In this document: positions 46,270 through 55,682 of the stretch, piece after piece
How the letters are laid out: each line of letters begins with the position of its first letter
Numbering within the stretch: position 1 is the first letter of the stretch
From: Gelidibacter japonicus
GTDB taxonomy: Bacteria; Bacteroidota; Bacteroidia; Flavobacteriales; Flavobacteriaceae
Length of the DNA stretch: 64,000 bases
Assembly: GCF_010725055.1 (NCBI RefSeq)
Contig: NZ_BJKB01000001.1
Coordinates: 372,001 to 436,000, forward strand
Direction: 5' to 3'
Program-made: the position numbers and the translations under genes
Notes under the pieces: model-generated
What the model saw: the letters and a program-made list of their open reading frames with translations, nothing else
Told to the model about the DNA's origin: nothing
Database searches by the model: none

Positions 46270-47778
46270 CTAATCTGTATAACCCGCTGTTTGGTCTAAC
46301 AATGGATTCCTTCCAATCATATCCTGCGTGATAGGCAAAAGTAATTTATACTCATCACCAGGGTTTAAAAAACTAATATTATCAATTACAAAACTGTTTC
46401 CGGCACGTCTCAAATCCCACCATCTTTTGCCCTCACCAATAAACTCTTTATAACGCTCATTTAAAATAGCGTTGGCATTGGCGGTTGGATTGCTGTTCAC
46501 ATAAGCATCTGTTGCCGCATTATAATTTGTGCCCAAAGCTCTTTCACGGATTAGATTAATTTCTCCTGAAGGATCTTCGCCTAAGAAATTTTTAGCTTCA
46601 GCCAACAATAACAAGACATCTGCGTATCTGTACAACGGAATATCATTGTCAAAAATACGTACTGAGCCATCAACTCGTCCCAAGAATTTGTTAAATATTG
46701 AACCAAAATATTTTGGCTCATTGTAAGTTGGATAACCTGCACCGCCGTTGTCATCAATATACAATCTGATGAACGTGGCATCTTTTCTACTGTCGTCATT
46801 ATCATCCAATAATAGGATGGTTTTTTCAGACTGACCGTATCGATTTGCACCATCTATTATAAAATCTGACATGGACGCTCCTTCATCGTTGTACTGAGGA
46901 TTGATTTCGGTACTTCTACCAGTTAAGCTGTTATAAAAAGTCTCTGCTTCATCTTGCTGATATTGTACAGCAAAAATAAATTCGTCGTTTTCTTCATTAG
47001 GTACTCCCCACAAACTTGAGATACTTGGCTCTAAGCTTATGCCCATAGAAGAAATTTGTTGAAGTGCTGTTTTCGCTTCTGTGAAATCGGCTACACCACC
47101 ACCAAGCAAATTACCTGACCAGATGTAGACATCGCCTTTTAGTGCTAAAGTTGCTGCTTTTGACCAAAATATTTTCTTTCCTTCCCAAAAACTCTCGTCA
47201 GCTCCAAACGAACTTAAAGAAGCCGCTATATCAGATTTGATTAAGTCCATAACGTCTGCCTGTGGTGATCTTGGCTTGCTTAAGCCATTTGGATCAACGT
47301 CCTTCAATGGCTCTAAAATAATAGGTACATCACCCCAAGTTTTTAAGAGCGTATAGTAATACAATGCTCTTAATCCATAGGCTTGACCCATCAAATGGCC
47401 CTTTTCAGCCTCATTGGTAAATGGTACATCTGGCAAGTTTGCGATAAAATCATTCACTCTGTGAATTCGGGTATATAGCCCTGCCCAGCCTCCAAAAGGA
47501 GCGGTAGCCACCGTGATATTATTCTCGATCAAATTTTCGTTGAATGGTGACTCAAAAGTACGTCCACCCCAAATATCACTTCTCATTTCGCCCAACAACC
47601 ATAAAGTTCCAGTTGATGACCTTAGGTTTGCATACATGCCTGTATGGGCGGTTTTCGCACCTTCTTCGGTATCCCAAAACCCTTGTACAGTAAGTTCACT
47701 CGGACTTGTTAATTCCAGTTCGTCTGAACACGAACTCAAAGTTACCACTGCAATTAATATATAAATATACTTTTTCAT
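46270..47778 (-). CDS. SusD/RagB-family outer-membrane lipoprotein (sialic acid module)
   Basis: 502-residue lipoprotein (Cys17 in LSSC). Classical SusD features are GFWDTEEGAKTAHTGMYANL, MGQAYGLRALYYYTLLKTWGDVPII, YADVLLLLAEAKNFLGE, and near the C terminus ILNERYKEFIGEGKRWWDLRRAGN. It is the glycan-binding partner of the SusC encoded 11 bases upstream. Since the susC promoter carries the GntR-type palindrome, the pair probably imports sialylated glycans or free sialic acid across the outer membrane, in the manner of NanU/NanO in Bacteroides and Tannerella (family knowledge; not proven here). Confidence 0.94.
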   Translation of the reverse strand: MKKYIYILIAVVTLSSCSDELELTSPSELTVQGFWDTEEGAKTAHTGMYANLRSSTGTLWLLGEMRSDIWGGRTFESPFNENLIENNITVATAPFGGWAGLYTRIHRVNDFIANLPDVPFTNEAEKGHLMGQAYGLRALYYYTLLKTWGDVPIILEPLKDVDPNGLSKPRSPQADVMDLIKSDIAASLSSFGADESFWEGKKIFWSKAATLALKGDVYIWSGNLLGGGVADFTEAKTALQQISSMGISLEPSISSLWGVPNEENDEFIFAVQYQQDEAETFYNSLTGRSTEINPQYNDEGASMSDFIIDGANRYGQSEKTILLLDDNDDSRKDATFIRLYIDDNGGAGYPTYNEPKYFGSIFNKFLGRVDGSVRIFDNDIPLYRYADVLLLLAEAKNFLGEDPSGEINLIRERALGTNYNAATDAYVNSNPTANANAILNERYKEFIGEGKRWWDLRRAGNSFVIDNISFLNPGDEYKLLLPITQDMIGRNPLLDQTAGYTD

Positions 47779-47789
47779 ATTCTTAAAAT

Positions 47790-50700
47790 TTAAAACGTTA
47801 AGTTAAGACCTAGTGTAAATGTTCTTGGTACCGGAAACGCTCCATACTGAACACCGCCAATTTCTGGGGTATCACCGGTCATACTCTTAAAGTAATGTAG
47901 GTTAGAACCTGTAGCGTAAATACTGAATCTTTGAATGACTCCGTTAAAATATTCCGTTGGCAAATCATAGCTCAGCGTTACTTCACGCAGGGCCAAATAA
48001 TCTCCTTTTTCCCAGAATTTTTCGTTTCCGAAGTACTGCAAATCACTTTCCCCTTCACCAGCACGCCAAACGTTTTTTGAGCCGTTAACAAAAACAAAAC
48101 GTGGCCAATCAGTATCGGTATTGGTTGGTGTCCAAGAATCTTTAACCACTACCGGTTGTGCCAAGTTCCCTTGTGTTTGACCATATCCTTTATTATTGAT
48201 ATGGTTCCAAACCAAATGTCCTGTAGCAAAATCCGTCTTGACAAAGAGATTAAATCTTTTATACTTGACATTTGTGGTAATACCTCCAACAAAATCAGGA
48301 GTGGTACGTCCAATCACCTTTCTGTCCAAGTTATTGATGATACCATCACCATTTTGATCTACCCATTTCACATCGCCAGCCCAACGCTTGTTACGGCTAT
48401 TTGCAGGCATATAATCATCTCTTATAGCATTATCGGCATCGGCTTCAGCTTGAGTAGCATAGATACCGGCTTGTTCAAAGGCTACTACCAAGTCATGACC
48501 TGATCGTTGACCTTCCTGAAAACCACCTACCCATTCTTCCTGACCTGTTTTTGGATTCCAGATTAAGGTACCTCCTTGTCTGTTTCGATCATTGTCATTT
48601 TCTGGAAGATTGATGACATAATTCTTATTGGTGGTAAAGGTCGCGCCTAAATTCCAAGTCAGATCTGAATTTCTAATAATATCGGTATTTAACTGCAACT
48701 CAAATCCTTTGTTTCGGATGGTTCCGTTGTTAGTTAAAATACTACTAAACCCAGTGTAATATGGTAACGTCAGGTTTGCCAATTTATCCTTGATGTCTCT
48801 TGAATAGACATCGGCGATAAAGGATATCCTATCATCGAAAAATGAAATATCCAATCCAGCATTGAACGTGGTTGATTTTTCCCATACGAGATCTAAGGTT
48901 GGCAAGGATGAATTAGCGTACCCTGTTTGACCGTTATAAACACCTTGCTGCCCGTAAGAACCATAAACACCGTAGTTACTTAAAACGTCTTGGTTACCAT
49001 TGACCCCGTAACTTAATCTTGGTTTCAACCGTGTAATCACATCTTTGATTGATGAATCTTTAAAGAACTGCTCGTTATGGGCATTCCATCCAACTGATAC
49101 ACCAGGGAAAAAATCGTATTTGTTATTTCCTAATCTTGAAGATCCATCATAACGATATGTGAATCCGAATAAATAACGGTCGTCATAATCATACAACACC
49201 CGTCCAAAAGTGGATACGATGACATATTCTGTTTCAAAACTATAAGGAATACCATCTGCTTCTGCACCAGCATTAAGTGTTTCTATTAAATCAGTTGGCG
49301 AATTTCTTGTTCCAGAATAGGTTGTAAAATAATTGTCCTTAAAATACTCACCACCAACCAATACGTTAAAATTATGATCACCAAACTTTTTCATATAGTT
49401 TAAAGTACCCGTCAATTGATTTCTTAAGGTCCTACCTAAGCTTACACCCGCTTCACGACTGGTGCGCAAGGTGCTTGTATTGCTACCTGTTCTGTAGGCT
49501 CTATTAAAACTTTCGTTATGATTATTGATTGTGAAATGACTACCATTTAACGAAAAAGTCAAATCGTCTAAAATATCCCAATCAATTCCCACTGAAGCTG
49601 ATAAGCGTTGCTCTAAATTCTTTCTGACAAATTTATCCTGGTAATAAAGTGGATTACCAAAACCTTGATTTTGCCCAGGCGCATATTGGTCTGACCATGT
49701 TCCGTCAGGATTGCTGTCGTAAGTTCTGGAAGTAGCCGCTTGGCCTTGGAATCTTCTAAATACCGTATCATCTCCGCCTAATGGACTTAAACTTAAATTA
49801 GAATGTGAGTATAGAATATTTGAATTGACTTTAAAATTATCGGTGATTTTATAAGAACCGCTAAATTTTCCTGAGTATCTCTTGAATCCAGATCCTAAGA
49901 TTAACCCATCATTATCCAAAAGCCCTAAACCTAAATAATAAGTCCCTTTTTCATTTCCGCCATCAAAAGACAGATAATGGTCTTTAGATGCGCTATTTTG
50001 ATAAATTCGATCTGCAATATCTTTATCGTCATAAAAGATGATTTCCTGACTCGGGTCTAAAATATCTGGAATAGATTTCCATCCCGGCTGATTCAACAAA
50101 TAACTGTTGGCAGGTGTCAAGAGTTGTGTAGTAAATGGATCGTTGGTAGCATTATTACCAGTTCCCATACTATTGGCTCCAGTTAAGAAAGCCCCGAAAG
50201 AATTTGGGTTACCCACAACTTCCCTATACCAAGCAATCGACTGTCTGTTATAGTTGATGTGGTCTTCTGCACCAAGATATTTCTGGTCATTTCGTTCGTG
50301 GTTGGAACTGTATTTATAGCGATAATTAATAGAAGATCTACCAACCTTACCTGTTTTGGTAGTTACCAATATGACACCATTCGCAGAACGTGCTCCATAG
50401 ATTGCGGTTGCCGCAGCGTCTTTAAGTACCTCAATAGACTCAATATCATCAGAGTTTAGAGCGTAAAAAGATCCTGGAATTCCGTCAATCAATATTAACG
50501 GCGAACCTGTACCGCTAAAACCCGTACCTCCACGTAAAATAATCTGTGGCGTAGAGCCCGGCTGACCAGTAGTATTGGTTACTCTCAAACCCGCAATAGT
50601 ACCTTGCAAGGCAGTTGCTACGTTAGAACGTGTTGAGGTTTCTAATATTTGAGTATCCAACTTTGAAACCGATGTGGTTAATTGAGCCCTACTCTGTCTG

Positions 50701-51044
50701 CCGTAACCTGTAATTACAATTTCGTCCAACATCGCGGTATCTTCTGCTAAAGACACGTCAATTGTTGTTTGGTTTGTGACTGTGACCTCACTAGTTTTGA
50801 ACCCTACAAAGCTAAATACAAGAATATCACCCGTATTCGCATTGATGGAGTAATTTCCATCAAAGTCTGTAGTTGCTCCGGTACTCGTTCCCTTTATAAT
50901 GACCGTTGCCCCAGCTAAAGGCAATTGATCTCCGGACGAAATTACCGTTCCCGTAATTGCTTTTTCCTGACCAAAACCAAAGATCGGTAAGGCAAAAAGC
51001 AAAATAAATATCAAGTAAATGACATTTGAATCTTTTTTTCTCAT
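47790..51044 (-). CDS. SusC/RagA-family TonB-dependent transporter (sialic acid module)
   Basis: 1084 residues from the ATG at 51044 (a TTG nine bases earlier is open). Signal peptide to about GFGQ, carboxypeptidase-like domain (ITGTVISSGDQLPLAGATVIIKG), TonB-box area DEIVITGYGRQSRAQL, plug with SDDIESIEVLKDAAATAIYGARSANGVI split at 195-225, and a barrel ending in FTLGLNLTF. Partner of the following SusD. A palindrome shared with the GntR/epimerase gap lies 49-65 bases upstream of the ATG, a sensible position for operator control. Confidence 0.95.
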   Translation of the reverse strand: MRKKDSNVIYLIFILLFALPIFGFGQEKAITGTVISSGDQLPLAGATVIIKGTSTGATTDFDGNYSINANTGDILVFSFVGFKTSEVTVTNQTTIDVSLAEDTAMLDEIVITGYGRQSRAQLTTSVSKLDTQILETSTRSNVATALQGTIAGLRVTNTTGQPGSTPQIILRGGTGFSGTGSPLILIDGIPGSFYALNSDDIESIEVLKDAAATAIYGARSANGVILVTTKTGKVGRSSINYRYKYSSNHERNDQKYLGAEDHINYNRQSIAWYREVVGNPNSFGAFLTGANSMGTGNNATNDPFTTQLLTPANSYLLNQPGWKSIPDILDPSQEIIFYDDKDIADRIYQNSASKDHYLSFDGGNEKGTYYLGLGLLDNDGLILGSGFKRYSGKFSGSYKITDNFKVNSNILYSHSNLSLSPLGGDDTVFRRFQGQAATSRTYDSNPDGTWSDQYAPGQNQGFGNPLYYQDKFVRKNLEQRLSASVGIDWDILDDLTFSLNGSHFTINNHNESFNRAYRTGSNTSTLRTSREAGVSLGRTLRNQLTGTLNYMKKFGDHNFNVLVGGEYFKDNYFTTYSGTRNSPTDLIETLNAGAEADGIPYSFETEYVIVSTFGRVLYDYDDRYLFGFTYRYDGSSRLGNNKYDFFPGVSVGWNAHNEQFFKDSSIKDVITRLKPRLSYGVNGNQDVLSNYGVYGSYGQQGVYNGQTGYANSSLPTLDLVWEKSTTFNAGLDISFFDDRISFIADVYSRDIKDKLANLTLPYYTGFSSILTNNGTIRNKGFELQLNTDIIRNSDLTWNLGATFTTNKNYVINLPENDNDRNRQGGTLIWNPKTGQEEWVGGFQEGQRSGHDLVVAFEQAGIYATQAEADADNAIRDDYMPANSRNKRWAGDVKWVDQNGDGIINNLDRKVIGRTTPDFVGGITTNVKYKRFNLFVKTDFATGHLVWNHINNKGYGQTQGNLAQPVVVKDSWTPTNTDTDWPRFVFVNGSKNVWRAGEGESDLQYFGNEKFWEKGDYLALREVTLSYDLPTEYFNGVIQRFSIYATGSNLHYFKSMTGDTPEIGGVQYGAFPVPRTFTLGLNLTF

Positions 51045-51092
51045 ATTAAACAATTTGAATTAGTTAAAATTGGATAGTTAATGTCTGAAAGT

Positions 51093-51109
51093 ATTATGTT
51101 ATACATAAT
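51093..51109. promoter_or_regulatory. Likely GntR operator in front of second susC
   Basis: attatgt-tat-acataat is a perfect 7-3-7 inverted repeat of the TGT-N3-ACA form. Its 15 rightmost bases are identical to those at 42294-42308. It is centred about 57 bases upstream of the susC ATG, consistent with a site that overlaps or lies close to the promoter. Confidence 0.72.
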
Positions 51110-51618
51110 GCAATATTATCAATTTAATTTCATCTGACAAAGAATTTATTTAAGAAAGTTTTAACGTGGATCGTTAAAATTTGCCAAATAGAGATGATAA
51201 TTGAAGATTTTGGAAAGTGGGATGAGGGGCAGATTTTGAGAGTTGAGTCAAGAAGGCATTAGGGACTGGGGATGAGGGATTAGTGGAATTCAGTGGTGAG
51301 TGGTGAGTTGAGGAGTGGTTGAGTTTTATTAACGAATAGAGGAGTTTTTTATAACGATCCACACTAATCAAAAAAGTTCACTTTCCTCAAAAATTGTCTG
51401 CGAAAATCTGCGCGATTCGACGGAAATAATTCTGACTTTAAAGATATGAGTTCTGCGACGATCTGCGACCCGAGCGATAGCGAGCTGACGAGGCAAATCT
51501 GCGGGAAATGATTCGTGTTTTTATGGAATTAGAAGAAACAGCATATGCAGGAGCCATACTCAGATACTGCATGTAATCAAGAAAAAAGGCGTAAAGAAAA
51601 ATCAAATGTCACTGTTAA
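51110..51618. other. Intergenic region beyond susC, low-complexity repeats
   Basis: No gene supported. It contains agtggtgagtggtgag-type short repeats (about 51285-51320) and an atctgcg-rich stretch (about 51405-51510) with several copies of tctgcgaa/tctgcgac. These look like dispersed intergenic repeats. A 65-codon minus-strand frame here has serine/histidine-rich, repeat-like content and is not believed. Confidence 0.5.
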
Positions 51619-52335
51619 CTAGTTTTCGGGTTTCTTAGGGTTTAACGGACGCACGGTAATATCGCTAATGAGCATGTTGTCTGGCGTCTGTAGAATATGC
51701 ACCAAAGTATTGGCCAAGTCTTGAGGGTGTAGCATATTTGAATGTGCCGCTATGCCTGAGCTTTCAAAAAAGTGGGTATCGATAGAGCCAGGATTGAAGC
51801 AGGTGACCTTAATATTAAAAAAGCGAAGCTCTTTAAACAAGGCATCGCTAAACCCTTGAACACCATATTTTGTAGCGCAATATGCGGCAGATTCAGCCCT
51901 TCCCATACTCCCTAGAATGGAACCGATATTGACTATATGCGCGCCTTCCTTTTTCTTTTTCATCAGACCGGCAATTTGCGAAGTGATATAATACATGCCA
52001 TTTAGGTTAGTATTGATCATAGCGTGCCATTCTTCTGAGGGCATCTCGTCAATTTTACCAAAGGAACCGGCTCCCGCATTATTTATTAAAATATCGGGCA
52101 CCTTGTTTTCTGAAAACGTTTGGTTGACCCAATTTTTAACAGCTTCAAAATCTGAAATATCTAAAGAAACAGGAATAAATTGCGATCCCAATTTGTTTTG
52201 AAGCGAACTAAGTGCCTGTGTATTGCGTGCAAGACCAAAAACCTTTGTCCCATTCTGAATTAAGGTGGCAGATATCGCGGCACCAAGTCCGCCACTTGCG
52301 CCAGTTACTATAGCCGTTTTATTTTCAAGATTCAT
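51619..52335 (-). CDS. Short-chain dehydrogenase/reductase
   Basis: 238-residue classical SDR, cytoplasmic. The cofactor motif TGASGGLG is at 12-19, NNAG at about 85-88, the catalytic Ser lies in IVNIGSILGS and the Tyr-x3-Lys pair in AAYCATKYG. Arg-containing LARN after the second strand suggests NADP(H). It is followed (in genome order) by an AhpD-like gene on the same strand. The substrate is unknown. It marks the right-hand border of the glycan region; no carbohydrate link is apparent. Confidence 0.9.
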   Translation of the reverse strand: MNLENKTAIVTGASGGLGAAISATLIQNGTKVFGLARNTQALSSLQNKLGSQFIPVSLDISDFEAVKNWVNQTFSENKVPDILINNAGAGSFGKIDEMPSEEWHAMINTNLNGMYYITSQIAGLMKKKKEGAHIVNIGSILGSMGRAESAAYCATKYGVQGFSDALFKELRFFNIKVTCFNPGSIDTHFFESSGIAAHSNMLHPQDLANTLVHILQTPDNMLISDITVRPLNPKKPEN

Positions 52336-52354
52336 ATTTGATTTTAATTGAAGA

Positions 52355-52816
52355 TTATACGGCTTTATCTGGATTATAACTTCCCGGTTCTACCCGAAAG
52401 CCTATAGCCAATCGGTTCCACCCATTTATGGCAACAATGGCCATGGTTAGTGCCACGAGTTCTTTTTCCGAGAAATGCTTCGTGACCTCTTGATACAACC
52501 CATCTGAAATGTCGTTTTCCGAAATGAGCGTCATGGCTTCAGTCCAAGCTAATGCTGCGCGTTCCCGATCGGTGTAAAAAGATGTTTCCTTCCAAGCCGA
52601 CAAAGCGTATAACCGTTGTTCGGTTTCTCCTGCTCTGCGCGCATCCTTGCTATGCATATCGATGCAGTAGGCGCACCCATTTATTTGCGAGGCTCGCAGT
52701 TTGACGAGTTCATATAAACTGTGTTCCAAGCCCGAACCGGCCACATACTTTTCAAGTTCAAACATTCCTTTTAGAGCTTCTGGAGCTACGGCTTGGTAAT
52801 TCAATCGTTTTTTCAT
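52355..52816 (-). CDS. AhpD-like carboxymuconolactone decarboxylase-family protein
   Basis: 153 residues, cytoplasmic helical protein. The redox motif GCAYCIDMH gives Cys48-x2-Cys51-x3-His55, preceded by LVKLRASQIN, the hallmark of the AhpD/alkylhydroperoxidase core. Such proteins reduce peroxides using a CxxC pair or act as uncharacterised carboxymuconolactone decarboxylase relatives. Its stop is 20 bases before the SDR start, so the two are probably one operon. A second, double-domain relative is at 56572. Confidence 0.9.
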   Translation of the reverse strand: MKKRLNYQAVAPEALKGMFELEKYVAGSGLEHSLYELVKLRASQINGCAYCIDMHSKDARRAGETEQRLYALSAWKETSFYTDRERAALAWTEAMTLISENDISDGLYQEVTKHFSEKELVALTMAIVAINGWNRLAIGFRVEPGSYNPDKAV

Positions 52817-53060
52817 GTTTTTTTGGATTATAGTCCTTTATTAGTCATTCTATTGCAATTTTAACGGACAGATCAGCAGTTGCTTCTGTTCTCTACCAAA
52901 AACCTTAGCTCTTGCTGGCTACAGCCCTGTAGTTTTAAATATCTCGAAACCCAGGGCAAGTTGTTTAGATATTTCCACCGATCGATCCTATATTATTTCT
53001 AAGTGTCATAGGTAATTTCAGTACAAAGTGCACATCAATCACCACCGAAATACTAATCTT

Positions 53061-53225
53061 TTATCTTGGGGAGGCATGACTATTTTCAATCGTAAATCGA
53101 AGTTGATCTGTGCCTTTCATTACAACCACTTTTGCGCTCTGGGCAAAAGCGTTTGTCGCCATGAATAATAAGAGTGCGGTGAGAATTGCGAATGCTGATT
53201 TTGGACTGTTTTTTAGATTTTACAT
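53061..53225 (-). pseudogene. Broken gene for a small exported protein (second codon is TAA)
   Basis: Minus-strand frame: ATG at 53225, then TAA, then an uninterrupted frame that reads as an excellent signal peptide (SAFAILTALLLFMATNAFAQ) and about 25 mature residues (SAKVVVMKGTDQLRFTIEN) before a stop. One base change, AAA to TAA at codon 2, would restore a start MKNLKN. The mature stretch faintly resembles the start of azurin/cupredoxin-like proteins, but too little is left to name it. An internal ATG (53164-53166) could still start, yet would lose most of the signal peptide. The flanking bases 52817-53060 hold nothing recognisable. Confidence 0.6.
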
Positions 53226-53716
53226 AAATCATAAATTTTAAAAATTTATTTCAGAGTCGCCCCATCATATCTATTTCAGACCATTTCTAACTCTAAGTTG
53301 ACATTCATTTTCGACTGAAATGTCAATAACGAATCTCGTTCATGACACAGCGTTGCTACAGCGAATTTACCAACTCGATAATATCTTTATCTAGCGCAAA
53401 AAACGCTTTCATGGCGGTGTAGTTTTGAATGATTTAACCGCCACAAGAGTGTAATTTTTTGTTCTGGAGATCACGGAGTCTAAAAGTCGCCAATTCCTTT
53501 ATAAAGGTAATTAATTATTTCAATTCGGACAAGTTTGACTGAATTGAAAAGTTGAACTTTATGGAAGATTTAACACCAGCTTTCCTCTACGATTTTAGAC
53601 CTATAGACGTCTGGTCAATACCTTATGAATTTCACCATAATCAAAGCCAAAGCACATCATAGAAGACAGCATTTCTCTCAATAACACATATAACCAGTTG
53701 TTTAACACTTTCTCAT
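53226..53716. other. Gene-poor gap in the decaying region
   Basis: About 490 bases without a supported gene. A minus-strand 18-codon tail (MKAFFALDKDIIELV, ending about 53355) and a plus-strand 33-codon frame at 53561-53662 are visible, but neither has identifiable homology or a convincing start region. Both may be remnants. Confidence 0.4.
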
Positions 53717-53821
53717 TTGTGTTTTAATTATATTAGCGTAGGAGTTTGTTCATTTTTAATAGAATTGTATTCTTTTGCGCAACTTGGCATGAAACAAGAT
53801 CTTTCAACAAATGGTAAACCA

Positions 53822-54205
53822 ATGGCCAAAAACAATTTCAATTACTGTCGCACCTGTTACAACCATCTCGCAGGTTCTGTGGGTGTTGCCATCGCCGATG
53901 CTATGGAAGAACGTGGTTATTTAAGGAAATCAGAGGCCGTTTATCTGGTCACCAAAAAAGGATGGGCATGGTTTTCACAATTTGATATTTCGGAAAACGA
54001 TTTTAAAAAAAGTCGGCGCCCATTAACCCGCCAATGCATCGATGGAACGGAACGCCGACCGCATTTGGCTGGACAACTCGGGGATGAGTTGCTGGAGAAA
54101 ATGCTCCACCGTGGCTGGTTTGAAAAAATTGAAGGTTCCCGAGAACTCGAGGTCACGCCTGAAGGCCGGCAGGCCTTGCACAATTATTTGGGGATGGAAC
54201 CTTAA
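53822..54205 (+). pseudogene. ArsR-type regulator remnant lacking the DNA-binding half
   Basis: The 128 codons from the ATG at 53822 (the frame is open from 53717) match the C-terminal part of a family of ArsR-like winged-helix regulators: CRTCYNHLAGSVGVAIADAM, then SRRPLTRQCIDGTERRPHLAGQLG and LLEKMLHRGWFEKIEGSRELEVTPEGR. Full-length relatives have a 90-100 residue winged helix in front of the RxCYxHLAG block; here the 35 codons before it (MCFNYISVGVCSF...) look unrelated. So the gene seems cut at its 5' side. It may be a non-functional relic or a DNA-binding-defective partner. Confidence 0.6.
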
Positions 54206-54360
54206 CGGTACTGGCAAATGCAGTAGCGCCGGTACTTGGGAAAATACCAATCCCATTAAAGTTTATAAACGAAAGTAAGAAAATATAGGCGACTGCCATT
54301 TATATTGCGCCTCCTAAAGCAAGATTAAAACGTATTTATAGTGTCATAAAACCGGATCTT

Positions 54361-54906
54361 ATGGATTTAAAAAACGAAAATCAAGCAGTACGGACAAGCA
54401 CAACTTTTTCAGTGCCTAAGGATGCACTTCGCCCTTACCCAAAAATAGGTTATCCGCTTTCCGATACCCCTCAGAATGGCAGCCCCAAACAAACCAATAC
54501 GAATGGGCCCAAGAACGTCTTGGGCCTCGACACTACGACTATTAAGACAATAGAGAAACACTTAAAGCTGACCTTTCTATCGGAAAAAGACAGCGATAAT
54601 CAGGTCTGCATGGCCAACAGCCCAGAGGTACGTGACGAGTACAGGGATGTTTTTGAGACCAAGGATCTGTTAGATTATATATTTGCCGTATTACATTCGC
54701 CCCGCCATCTTAAGAAATATAAGGATGTGTCAAAAATTGATATTTTAGAGATACCTTATCCCAATGATTCCTTCGGATTTTGGAAATTGGTTGATCTTGG
54801 CGCAAAATTGCGAGATTTACAACAGTCGGAATTACTGTCTGATGAAAACCACACTACCCAAACCGACAAAATTTTAGAAAAGATAGCGGAACTTGAAATC
54901 GAATAG
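54361..54906 (+). pseudogene. C-terminal fragment of a type ISP / IIG restriction-modification enzyme
   Basis: 181 codons. Residues 102-155 (DLLDYIFAVLHSPRHLKKY, then KIDILEIPYP, FWKLVDLGAKLRDLQ) match the conserved tail of type ISP restriction-modification proteins, which follow the target-recognition domain and read DILDYIYAVLHSP...IPYP...FWxLVxLGxxLR. Those enzymes are about 1000-1600 residues; the helicase and methyltransferase parts are absent, and the first 50 residues here look scrambled. It is therefore a remnant of a lost defence gene. The neighbouring ArsR relic supports deletion or transfer scars at this spot. Confidence 0.7.
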
Positions 54907-54924
54907 AATTTTAAGCAATTAACA

Positions 54925-55437
54925 ATGAAAATAACCAACAGCACAAAAGACGATATTCCCGAAATTTTAAGACTTTATAAATTGGCTACCGATTTTCAAA
55001 AAATAAAATTCCCCGAAAACCATTGGCCAAAATTTGATCACGACCTCGTAGCCACTGAAGTGATCGAAAACCGACAATTCAAATTAGTCATCGGGAACAA
55101 AATTGCTTGTGTTTGGGCCATTACCTATAGCGACCCACAAATTTGGGAAGATGCTGATAATGACTCCTCTATTTTTATTCATAGAATCGCCACAAACCCC
55201 GATTTTAGAGGCAACAACTTCGTAAAGCTAATTGCCGATTGGGCTAAGAGTTTAGCTCAAGAGCAAAACAAGTCATTTATCAGAATGGATACTTGTGGCA
55301 AAAATGAAAGCTTAATCAAGCACTATGAGAGTTGTGGGTTTAAATTCTTGGGGACTAAAAAATTAAAAGACGCTTCAGGTTTACCTTCGCACTATCTTAA
55401 TGCTGATGTTTGTTTCTTTGAAATTGAATTAGCATAA
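54925..55437 (+). CDS. GNAT-family N-acetyltransferase
   Basis: 170 residues. The GNAT core is visible: IRMDTCGKNESLIKHYESCGFKFLGTKKL near the C terminus, and the acetyl-CoA loop region in FIHRIATNPDFRGNNFVKLIADWAK (about 89-113), where R-G-x-x-x resembles the usual Q/R-x-x-G-x-G/A. No signal peptide, so cytoplasmic. Starts 18 bases after the restriction-enzyme fragment on the same strand. Substrate unknown. Confidence 0.82.
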   Translation: MKITNSTKDDIPEILRLYKLATDFQKIKFPENHWPKFDHDLVATEVIENRQFKLVIGNKIACVWAITYSDPQIWEDADNDSSIFIHRIATNPDFRGNNFVKLIADWAKSLAQEQNKSFIRMDTCGKNESLIKHYESCGFKFLGTKKLKDASGLPSHYLNADVCFFEIELA

Positions 55438-55682
55438 TCTTATTGAATCAAGACCTATCGCTGTATCGAAGCGTTGTCAATAATTTATGTGCGACCTACA
55501 CGTTCAAACGCACCTTTACCTGAGGTTTGCACAAAATAACCCATAAGTCTGTGAGTTTTTCAAATTATTAGTGAGAGGGAAATATCCATGATCAACTGAA
55601 GAACGAAGAACTGTAATTTCTCTATATCCTCAAACATTGAAGTTTGAGAAAAACAGATAAATCTTGGAAAACAAGATTAATC

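Noticed and set aside
51174-51371. 65-codon minus-strand frame near the second susC
   Set aside because: Ser/His/Pro-rich translation of short DNA repeats; no family match.
53561-53662. 33-codon plus-strand frame before the ArsR remnant
   Set aside because: Short, no recognisable motif, and does not encode the missing winged helix.
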